A stretch of 6,403 nt of DNA from Cytophagales bacterium (lineage in GTDB: Bacteria > Bacteroidota > Bacteroidia > Cytophagales > Cyclobacteriaceae), in NCBI GenBank assembly GCA_003541895.1, contig DPLR01000335.1, positions 1 to 6,403 on the forward strand, in the 5' to 3' direction. Positions 1-5,106 of the stretch are shown here, piece after piece; positions within the stretch are counted from its first letter, which is position 1, and every line of letters begins with the position of its first letter. A program made the position numbers and the translations under genes. Under the pieces are notes generated by a model. That model did no database searches. It worked only from the letters and a program-made list of their open reading frames with translations, and was not told where the DNA came from.

Positions 1-40
1 ACGCTTTTTTCTAATGATACAAGTCAAAAAAATTATTCAA

Positions 41-1087
41 CTATTTTCTTAACGATTGCGTTGCGGCTGCTTTCTTCAAATAAATATTTTGATAACGGAA
101 CACTCCGTTCTGTAATTTAAAATCAGAAACAGGCACATCACACATGTCATAATCCTCTATAGCAATAAACCACTGGATGCGCACTTCACTAGCTTGCCAC
201 GTTCCGGTTCGTGTAAAGGGTGCTTTGGTAACAGTGCCATCGGCATTGGCGCGTACGTAAATAGTCCACGTGGCTTTACCATCGGGAGTGAATACGTACT
301 TATCGGTTTCTGAATTCAACTGTTGGCCATCTACCAACATATAATAGGTGCCTGCATAAAGTTTAAGATACGGGTTGGGCGGAGGTGGTGGTGGCACCTT
401 CTTCAGATAATATCCATTCTTGCTTCGAAAGAAGTTGTCAGAAAATTCAAACGATGTTGGCTTGTTGTTTTCATCCTCTTTTAAAAATACTTGTAGTGAA
501 CCTTCGCGTGCTTTCCATATCGATGAAACACTTGTTGGCTTGCCAACAACTCCATTGTCGTCCATGGTAGGCGAAATGATTGAACAAACTCCATCGGCAC
601 CCAGTTTGATTATAGTAGCATAATTCAATGGCTGTTCTTGTCCATCATTCAATAGATAGTAAACGCCTGAATATTTTTTGAGATAAATGGGGTTTGAAAT
701 AAAAATTGGATCGAGGTACGTGTCACTTCCAATAAAAAGACCTGCATCTAATTTATAATCGGTAGTTAGTTCTTTTCCATTTTTAACCGAACGAATTTGA
801 AGTTGTCCGTCATCGGCTTTCCAACTGCCTTGATTTTTCACGGGCACTTTAGAAGGAATATCATCTTTATCAAGCGGGAAACCTACGCTGCTCCATTTAC
901 CATCGGCTGTAAGAATTAATTTTTCAGATGTTGCTGTTGGTGTTTCGACTCCAAACGGAAGGATGTAATAAGAGCCAGCATACTTCTTCAAAAAAGAATT
1001 CGGCTGACTAAAAGACAAGTCTGGAAAAATTAATAAGGCTACAATGAATAACCTACTTGAGGCCCTCAACAAATAAATTCCAACCAT
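41..1087 (-). CDS. Secreted protein with three ~100-residue repeats, function unknown
   Basis: A 348-residue protein with an N-terminal export signal: Arg8 and Arg12, a hydrophobic core at about 13-21, and probable cleavage near SFS-Q at 27-28. The mature part is three copies of one unit, at about 32-125, 135-230 and 240-339. Each opens with a [YF]LK-K/L-Y-[AS]-G-x-YY-x-L block (FLKKYAGSYYIL, YLKKYSGVYYLL, YLKLYAGTYYML). Each continues with a DG-x-x-[WS] strand and a G/S-x-W-[KQ]-A block (W89, W191, W297), and copies 2 and 3 close on YLKK. A run of six prolines (232-237) separates copies 2 and 3. The alternating aromatic/hydrophobic pattern suggests beta-sheet domains, and the triplication suggests a binding or scaffolding role; that is inference. 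I do not recognise the family. The ATG at 1085-1087 is the only upstream start giving a full signal peptide, though TTG codons at residues 6-7 could also serve. It is divergent from the next gene. Confidence 0.85.
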   Translation of the reverse strand: MVGIYLLRASSRLFIVALLIFPDLSFSQPNSFLKKYAGSYYILPFGVETPTATSEKLILTADGKWSSVGFPLDKDDIPSKVPVKNQGSWKADDGQLQIRSVKNGKELTTDYKLDAGLFIGSDTYLDPIFISNPIYLKKYSGVYYLLNDGQEQPLNYATIIKLGADGVCSIISPTMDDNGVVGKPTSVSSIWKAREGSLQVFLKEDENNKPTSFEFSDNFFRSKNGYYLKKVPPPPPPNPYLKLYAGTYYMLVDGQQLNSETDKYVFTPDGKATWTIYVRANADGTVTKAPFTRTGTWQASEVRIQWFIAIEDYDMCDVPVSDFKLQNGVFRYQNIYLKKAAATQSLRK

Positions 1088-1092
1088 GACAA

Positions 1093-1122
1093 CACAATTA
1101 AAGTGTTTAAATATAATTCAAA
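1093..1122 (-). promoter_or_regulatory. Weak candidate Bacteroidota-type promoter
   Basis: Read on the minus strand, TTTG (1119-1122) is followed after 18 bases by TAATTGTG (1093-1100). That is one mismatch from the Bacteroidota -7 consensus TAnnTTTG, at the usual spacing from a -33 TTTG. The box ends only 5 bases before the ATG of the three-repeat gene, so use of this promoter would give an almost leaderless message or a start at a TTG further in. It could easily be chance in AT-rich DNA. Confidence 0.2.
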
Positions 1123-1201
1123 AAGGAATGCTCATTCATAGGTCTGCAACAGTATGGCAGAATTTAATTAAATTGGTAATGCCCATAAATCCCCAATCAT
1201 C

Positions 1202-1753
1202 ATGAAGTCTATAGTGATCGTCTTGCTTTTGGTAGCGTGCCCTTACTTGCATGCCCAGAAAGTAGATTCATCGGCCAAAAATAAAGTAAGCAACAATTAC
1301 ATCGATCCACTGTTTGGCAACAGAGAAAAAGGGCTTGAAATAGTTAATCTGCGCACGGGCCATAAAACAATAATAAATAAAAGCAGAACAGTGTGGATAC
1401 AATGCGAAAACGAACGCGGAAAAACAAAAATAAAAAGCGCGCAGATTGTTTCCATTGATGACGACAAAGTAACTTTTAAACCACACGCTAAAAACTTCAA
1501 AACAACTACTTATTCCGTGTCAGATATAAAATACATTGGGTTTACCACCCCCGGACGTATTATTTATTCCACCATTTTAAACATTATCCTCGGTGGCATG
1601 ATAGTAATAGACACTGTTATTGAAACGTGCGCCCACGGATCTGGAGGATCATGTGTGGGGAACGATATTTTCGTTTCGTTTAGAAAAAATATTTATGTTT
1701 ATAAAAAGTCCACTGGGCAGAAAAGATGTGACATCCATGTCGTTCCAATTTAG
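1202..1753 (+). CDS. Exported small protein with C-terminal hydrophobic segment, function unknown
   Basis: A 183-residue protein with a clear signal peptide: Lys2, hydrophobic core 4-12, then LHA-Q at 16-19, a typical signal peptidase I site in Bacteroidota. LVAC at 10-13 also matches a lipobox, so lipid attachment at Cys13 cannot be excluded, but Pro14 and the very short n-region make it less likely. Residues 57-114 contain a charged, beta-rich stretch (K-x-K-x-K-x-A-Q-I-V-S-I-D-D-D-K-V-T-F then S-D-I-K-Y-I). It resembles the small-barrel segments seen in many Bacteroidota proteins of unknown role. Residues 119-140 are hydrophobic and could be a membrane segment or a buried helix. Cysteines lie at 68, 143, 151 and 176. 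It is followed 53 bases later by a DUF2158-like gene on the same strand. No specific function can be assigned. Confidence 0.75.
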   Translation: MKSIVIVLLLVACPYLHAQKVDSSAKNKVSNNYIDPLFGNREKGLEIVNLRTGHKTIINKSRTVWIQCENERGKTKIKSAQIVSIDDDKVTFKPHAKNFKTTTYSVSDIKYIGFTTPGRIIYSTILNIILGGMIVIDTVIETCAHGSGGSCVGNDIFVSFRKNIYVYKKSTGQKRCDIHVVPI

Positions 1754-1779
1754 AGATCAACTAACAGTCTCTCCTTTTT
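1752..1779 (+). terminator. Weak terminator-like hairpin overlapping a stop codon
   Basis: AGAGA (1752-1756) pairs with TCTCT (1768-1772) across an 11-base loop, followed by CC and five Ts (1775-1779). The left arm starts inside the TAG stop of the preceding gene. A 5-bp AT-rich stem is marginal, so it may not stop transcription, and the next gene could still be co-transcribed. Confidence 0.25.
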
Positions 1780-1806
1780 ATTATATTCACTTAAACAAAT
1801 CGCGCT

Positions 1807-1992
1807 ATGACTGACAATAAAATCGAGCCTGGTGATGTAGTGAAGTTATCGGGTGCTCCCAACTTACTGATGACGGTTGATCACATTTCAGGCAATGATG
1901 TTACGTGTATTTGGTTTGATGCCGAGCTGCACACTATTACACATAAGTTTTCCCTTTCCGCGTTGGTGCTGGTAAAAAAGAAAGGTCTGTAA
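1807..1992 (+). CDS. DUF2158 / YodC-like small protein
   Basis: A 61-residue acidic-to-neutral protein with no signal peptide or membrane segment, so probably cytoplasmic. It matches the pattern of the DUF2158 (YodC-like) family: a G-D-V-V-x-L opening (9-14), S-G-x-P (15-18), an M-T-V strand (22-24), then V-x-C-x-W-F-D (32-38), and a final strand ending L-V (SALVLV, 51-56). In this family these features form a small beta-barrel often described as SH3-like; its molecular role is unknown. Length is normal for the family, which is about 60-80 residues. The ATG at 1807 is well placed because the family opens within about ten residues of its start. It lies 53 bases after the exported-protein gene, possibly in one transcript, and its stop is 8 bases from the end of the convergent membrane-protein gene. 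Confidence 0.85.
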   Translation: MTDNKIEPGDVVKLSGAPNLLMTVDHISGNDVTCIWFDAELHTITHKFSLSALVLVKKKGL

Positions 1993-2000
1993 AATTGAAT

Positions 2001-2390
2001 TCAGTCTTTTTTAAAAAGCGGATCGATCGTCATCCAAGCAATGACGGGAAAGAAAACCATTGGCACAGTAAGTCCAGGAAATAATTCAGGATAAGGCTGT
2101 GAGAGCGGAAGTGTTTTTGCGATAGGAATAATCACGCAGGCAAAAGAACCCACGCTGTAAACAAAATTAAAAATGATTGCTCCCTTAGTAAAAAATTTGG
2201 TGAGCATAGCGTAAAGCAAACCTGCCGCCAATGAAACGCCAAGATTCAACCCAACCAGGCTTCCCATATTGATGATGTTGGAGTAATCAACTTCGGTAGC
2301 AAAAAAATAAATCTGGTTGTAGATATTGGCCGCAATTGCAGCCAATATCCCCGCAACCAGTGATTGTATAAAAATTGGTTTCGTTACCAA
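2001..2390 (-). CDS. Four-helix integral membrane protein, TTG start, function unknown
   Basis: A 129-residue hydrophobic protein with four likely transmembrane segments at about 6-30, 43-63, 70-91 and 103-122, and a charged tail (KKD). The topology (first helix rich in Ala/Ile, Lys-containing loop before helix 3, Pro-rich loop before helix 4) resembles small four-helix Bacteroidota proteins of unknown function (possibly DUF6069-like, unconfirmed). The start codon is TTG at 2388-2390. No ATG or GTG lies between it and the upstream in-frame stop, and the next Met (residue 42) would remove helix 1. It begins one base after the TAA of the YceI-like gene, so translational coupling and one operon are likely. 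The close pairing suggests, but does not show, a shared envelope role. Confidence 0.75.
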   Translation of the reverse strand: MVTKPIFIQSLVAGILAAIAANIYNQIYFFATEVDYSNIINMGSLVGLNLGVSLAAGLLYAMLTKFFTKGAIIFNFVYSVGSFACVIIPIAKTLPLSQPYPELFPGLTVPMVFFPVIAWMTIDPLFKKD

Positions 2391-2391
2391 A

Positions 2392-2916
2392 TTATTTTGT
2401 GACAGGTACGTTAATTGAAACTTTCAGCGAAGGCATCATCTTAGGGTGACGGCCATCATCCAATTTAAAGTCCATGCGGTTCACCTCGAAGTTAGCTGCA
2501 AATACATTGTTGCTAAATGTGAAAGGCAATGTGATTTCTTTTTTCACCCCGTGCATCTCAAGAGTCCCTTTAGCTTCGAAGCCAGCAGCTGATTTTGCAA
2601 TGGAAGAAGAAACGAATGCAATGGATGGGTATTTTTCTGCATCAAACCAGTTCGCACCTTTGGCGTGAGTGTTTTTCATACCGTTGCCTGTGTTGATCGT
2701 AGCTACGTCAATCGTTACATCAAATTTTGAAGCTGCTAAATTTTTCTCATCGAATTGAATTGTTCCTTTCAATCCTCTGAATTCGCCTGATGGATCGCCA
2801 CCATCAAATTTAACGGTATAGCTTTCATCAATTTTCCAATTCTGAGATTGAATAAACGTAAAGGCTGAAGCTAAAATCAATGCCAATGACGCGAGTAAAT
2901 AAATTTGTTTTTTCAT
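2392..2916 (-). CDS. YceI-family periplasmic lipid-binding-like protein
   Basis: A 174-residue protein with an N-terminal export signal (Lys2-Lys3, hydrophobic 5-22) and one YceI domain from about 27 to 172. Recognisable family marks are the opening W-K-I-D-x-x-Y-T-V-x-F (27-37), a G-x-F-x-G-L-x-G-x-I-x-F-D stretch (44-56), N-x-x-M-K-N-x-H (75-84), W-F-D-A-E-K-Y-P-x-I-x-F (90-101) and G-T-L-E-M-H-G-V-K-K-E-I-x-L-P-F (117-132). YceI domains form a lipocalin-like beta-barrel that can hold an isoprenoid chain such as a polyprenyl quinone. The ligand of this copy is unknown. Length is typical. It is the first gene of a probable two-gene operon with the membrane protein downstream. The 197 bases upstream separate it from the end of the SPOR/OmpA gene, so it probably has its own promoter, though I could not place one convincingly. 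The gene name yceI would only be by family. Confidence 0.93.
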   Translation of the reverse strand: MKKQIYLLASLALILASAFTFIQSQNWKIDESYTVKFDGGDPSGEFRGLKGTIQFDEKNLAASKFDVTIDVATINTGNGMKNTHAKGANWFDAEKYPSIAFVSSSIAKSAAGFEAKGTLEMHGVKKEITLPFTFSNNVFAANFEVNRMDFKLDDGRHPKMMPSLKVSINVPVTK

Positions 2917-3113
2917 AGTGAAGGTTTAGTTATTAATAAAAACAAGTTAACGAAAGCAACGGCACAAAGTTTTTAAATTCCGACCAATGCCATTACTTTA
3001 TTGACGGATTCAAATGTTAGTTTGACGTATGCTTACGCGAATTATAAAATTCTTTTGAGAAGATGAATTTTTTCTTCTAGACTTTAAAAAATATTAACAA
3101 AAATAGTTGTGCG

Positions 3114-4181
3114 TTACATTGCCATGACAAACTCTACCTCAATGGCATTTTTGTATTTGCCCTCAACGGCATCGTGCGGAAGCGGCATGCGTTCGCCTTT
3201 GGTATGAATCCGCGATCCGTCTATTCCGTGTAACATGAGATACGATTTCACTGCATCTGCTCGGCTATGCGCCAGTGCCTCGCTGGCTAGGGTTTCCTTT
3301 TTAATTTCTTCCGCACCCAATGCATCCATATTTTCAGGTCGACCATCACAATGTCCATGAATGATGATGTTGGTTCGCTGATCTTTATTCAACAAGGTTA
3401 CCAGTTCATCCAATTCATTTTTAGAAACCGGCCTGAGAAATGCAGAGTTAACTGTAAAATGAACATTGTTAAAATCAACATAGTCATCGCTTCGCGCTTT
3501 GTCTAGCGAAAGCGTAATCACATCGGTATTGTCAAAACCTTTTTCAACGGATGGATTATCGTAGAAAAATGTAATGCTGCGCTCTTTGTATCCAGGGATT
3601 ATCGCGGAGACTTTGTACACGTTTCCTTCAACTTGCGGTTGCTGCACCTTAACCACTTCACCACTGTTGATCCATCGGCAACTAGTCGAGCCGCTCTCTT
3701 TCAATAGCAAACTACAAATAATTTCGCGGCCATCTGCATTGCTGATCACTTTAAAGAAAATCGGTTTTACGCTGGACAGATTGGCCAATGAGCTTTTGTT
3801 TTCAGGAAACTGAATCTTCGGAGGATTTACACTCACTGCTTGCAGTTCTTCTAACGAAAATGTTCCAGTGCTGAAACCTAACTTTCCATTGAATACCCAT
3901 ACGCTTTTGAACTCGGTTTCTGTTTTGATTTTCAACGCGCTATTTTTCGCGCGGGTTATATCACTAGTCTCCATCAGAAAAACATAATAAAGATGGGTAG
4001 CCGGATTTATGGCGTATTGCGCGTTGAACCCGCTCCGGTTTACTTTTGATGTAAAGTGCGAAGCGTTCTCAGCCGTGCTAAATGTTCCGATCACAACATA
4101 GTGTGAATCTGATTCACTTATTTGAGCGCAAGCGCTGATCCCTATCGATAGAAGAACCAGCAAAACGATTGAGCGTTTCAT
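3114..4181 (-). CDS. Envelope protein with SPOR and OmpA peptidoglycan-binding domains
   Basis: A 355-residue exported protein. The N-terminus has Lys2-Arg3, a hydrophobic core at 5-15 and I-S-A-C at 15-18, which fits a lipobox (lipid on Cys18); cleavage at ACA-Q (19-20) is the alternative. Residues about 26-97 read as a SPOR domain (YVVIGTF, a helix, a G-x-x-A-x-Y turn, YYVFL, a helix, then SVWVFNG); SPOR binds glycan strands lacking stem peptides. Residues about 120-225 look like a beta-sandwich of the carboxypeptidase-regulatory type, with V-Y-x-V-x-A-x-x-P-G-Y-K-E. Residues 235-355 form an OmpA C-terminal domain with GHCDG (276-280), H-S-R-A-D-A-V-K-S-Y-L (305-315) and G-I-D-x-x-R-I. The diaminopimelate-contacting Asp (D279) and Arg (R307) are present, but the family's terminal NRR-V-E reads N-A-I-E-V-E. 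It probably ties the outer membrane to peptidoglycan. ATG at 4179-4181. Confidence 0.92.
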   Translation of the reverse strand: MKRSIVLLVLLSIGISACAQISESDSHYVVIGTFSTAENASHFTSKVNRSGFNAQYAINPATHLYYVFLMETSDITRAKNSALKIKTETEFKSVWVFNGKLGFSTGTFSLEELQAVSVNPPKIQFPENKSSLANLSSVKPIFFKVISNADGREIICSLLLKESGSTSCRWINSGEVVKVQQPQVEGNVYKVSAIIPGYKERSITFFYDNPSVEKGFDNTDVITLSLDKARSDDYVDFNNVHFTVNSAFLRPVSKNELDELVTLLNKDQRTNIIIHGHCDGRPENMDALGAEEIKKETLASEALAHSRADAVKSYLMLHGIDGSRIHTKGERMPLPHDAVEGKYKNAIEVEFVMAM

Positions 4182-4301
4182 AATGAATGTTTTTATTTCA
4201 TTAACAAAGAACGGATGCCCACCTGTTTTAAGCCATGAACATTTAACTCGTTAGAGATGATTGTTGTCAGTGAAGCGGTTGATATAAGTTGATTGTCTCT
4301 T

Positions 4302-4340
4302 ACGGGAATTTTCCCGTATTGAGCACGGGAAAATTCCCGT
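4302..4340. repeat. Perfect 16-bp inverted repeat composed of four ACGGGAA half-sites
   Basis: Left arm ACGGGAATTTTCCCGT (4302-4317) and right arm ACGGGAAAATTCCCGT (4325-4340) are exact reverse complements, separated by the 7 bases ATTGAGC. Each arm is itself nearly palindromic: ACGGGAA, two bases (TT or AA), TTCCCGT. There are thus four 7-bp half-sites in alternating orientation, with 23 bp between the two palindrome centres. This could be a tandem operator for a dimeric regulator, a cruciform or hairpin, or a repetitive extragenic or mobile-element end. It lies 120 bases upstream of the SPOR/OmpA start and 303 bases upstream of the lipoprotein start, and touches the kinase remnant. There is no T-run after either arm, so a terminator is unlikely. 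Confidence 0.85.
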
Positions 4341-4342
4341 TG

Positions 4343-4552
4343 CGGAATACTAATGGCATGGGCATCGCAGCTGAACATCAACCGAAGTATTCAATATGTT
4401 TTATCGCGCAACCGACCATGCCGTGGGGTCAGGAATTGGTTTATATCTGGTGAAAGAAACCGTTGGGAAATTGAATGGCACCGGTCAAACTTACTTCTGA
4501 ACTTGGTCAATTTACCGAGTTTCAAATCACACTACCTAATAATCTGGGTTAA
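4343..4552 (+). pseudogene. Decayed C-terminal ATPase domain of a sensor histidine kinase
   Basis: Three consecutive frames read together give the last ~70 residues of a HATPase_c domain. Segment 1 (4346-4381) reads N-T-N-G-M-G-I-A-A-E-H-Q, the G1 box. Segment 2 (4384-4482) reads E-V-F-N-M-F-Y-R-A-T, then A-V-G-S-G-I-G-L-Y-L-V-K-E-T-V and K-L-N-G-T, the F and G2 boxes. Segment 3 (4487-4552) reads K-L-T-S-E-L-G-Q-F-T-E-F-Q-I-T-L-P-N, the usual kinase C-terminus, then TAA. One base is missing near 4382 (CAT CAA [n]CC GAA) and one G is extra at 4483-4484 (ACCGGTCAAA for ACC GTC AAA). The G1-box Asp is Thr. Everything upstream (N box, phosphoacceptor His, sensor) is absent, and the break falls at the edge of the inverted repeat. 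An intact kinase of this type would autophosphorylate and signal to a response regulator; this copy cannot make that protein. Confidence 0.85.
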
Positions 4553-4643
4553 CTAAAGAAATTATCATCGATCGCTCCAACCGAAATTTGAAAAATCAGT
4601 TTACTTTAGAATATGACTTGAAATCGATTCAAATGGAAATCCT

Positions 4644-5072
4644 ATGTTGATAAAAAAATCATATTTATTGTTTACTGTGGCATTACTTATCACAAGTTGT
4701 AGCACTACCGGAAAAGTAGAAGGTACGTTGTGCTTCCCTTCCGAATACATTCCAGCAATGAATGTATATCTTAAAGAAGTAGCCAACAAAAAGATTTATC
4801 GTTTAGAAAATAAAGAAAATCAGCGCTCGTTTAGGTTTGCAAAATTGGCCGAAGGAAATTATGTAGCCTATGCCTATACACAAGAGGCGCTCGCAGTAGA
4901 CATGAACAATAAAAAAATAAAAACGAGCGGAGGTTACACGCAAGCGGTTCCATGTGGGTTGACTGCCTCATGCAAAGATCATTCGCTGATCACTTTCAAA
5001 GTGAGCAAAGGCAAAACAACGAAAGACGTAAAAATCTGTGACTGGTATGGCGCGATAGTGCCAAGTGAATAA
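4644..5072 (+). CDS. Lipoprotein with transthyretin-like, cysteine-conserved domain
   Basis: A 142-residue lipoprotein: Lys4-Lys5, hydrophobic 7-16 and lipobox I-T-S-C (16-19), with lipid expected on Cys19. The mature part reads as one small beta-sandwich: G-x-L-C-F-P-S-E-x-I-P-A-M-x-V-Y (27-42), a Y-x-L-x-N strand, F-x-F-x-x-L-x-E-G-x-Y-V-A-Y-A-Y (63-78), then G-G-Y-T-Q-A-V-P-C-G-L (96-106), S-C-K-D-H-S-L (109-115) and D-V-K-I-C-D-W-Y (128-135). From memory, the set Y/F-P-S-E-x-I-P, G-G-Y-x-Q-A-V-x-C-G-L, C-x-D-H and D-W-Y recurs in secreted proteins from several phyla; I know no assigned function. Cysteines 30, 104, 110 and 132 could form two disulfides in the periplasm. The ATG at 4644 gives the full lipoprotein signal; a GGA lies 7 bases before it. 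It converges on the next gene. Confidence 0.85.
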   Translation: MLIKKSYLLFTVALLITSCSTTGKVEGTLCFPSEYIPAMNVYLKEVANKKIYRLENKENQRSFRFAKLAEGNYVAYAYTQEALAVDMNNKKIKTSGGYTQAVPCGLTASCKDHSLITFKVSKGKTTKDVKICDWYGAIVPSE

Positions 5073-5089
5073 TATTCTAATCTAGAATA
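5073..5089. terminator. Short hairpin between convergent genes, possible bidirectional terminator
   Basis: TATTCTA (5073-5079) and TAGAATA (5083-5089) are perfect 7-bp inverted arms around ATC, immediately after the TAA at 5070-5072 and before the convergent gene's stop at 5107. Placement suits a shared terminator, but the stem is AT-rich and has no clear T-run on either side, so it would be weak. Confidence 0.3.
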
Positions 5090-5106
5090 AATTAATTCGC
5101 GATTTC

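Larger units (their letters stand above)
4182..4643. other. 462-base stretch without an intact gene
   Basis: This gap between the divergent SPOR/OmpA gene and lipoprotein gene holds three parts. Bases 4182-4301 have no recognisable feature except a possible promoter region for the minus-strand gene. Bases 4302-4340 form a perfect inverted repeat. Bases 4343-4552 are a frameshifted histidine-kinase remnant, and 4553-4643 lead up to the lipoprotein gene. Short open frames on both strands here are explained by the remnant and its complement and are not convincing genes. Confidence 0.8.

Noticed and set aside
1620..1814. 64-residue plus-strand open frame overlapping the exported-protein gene and reaching into the DUF2158-like gene
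   Set aside because: It lies out of frame inside a gene with a good signal peptide, and its own sequence shows no domain or signal.
3058..3078. AGAAGA/TCTTCT hairpin downstream of the SPOR/OmpA gene as a terminator
   Set aside because: A 6-bp AT-rich stem with a 9-base loop and no T-run in the direction of transcription. It is likely chance.
2917..3113. Promoter for the YceI-like gene, with AAACTTTG on the minus strand near 2970
   Set aside because: It is one mismatch from the -7 consensus, but no TTTG lies at the right distance upstream, so I did not call it.
4193..4381. 62-residue minus-strand open frame across the inverted repeat
   Set aside because: Its N-terminal part is the antisense of the histidine-kinase G1 box and its middle is encoded by the inverted repeat, so it is not a convincing gene. 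Its last residues (G-L-K-Q-V-G-I-R-S-L-L-M-K) faintly resemble the end of a response-regulator receiver domain, but this is too short and on the opposite strand to the kinase relic.
4353..4556. 67-residue plus-strand open frame
   Set aside because: It is the wrong frame through the histidine-kinase relic. Its residues show no conserved pattern, while the other two frames give the kinase motifs.
4587..4615. TTTG followed after 16 bases by TAGAATATG as a promoter for the lipoprotein gene
   Set aside because: The downstream box needs an extra base to fit TAnnTTTG and the spacing is short, so it is not distinguishable from chance in this AT-rich stretch.
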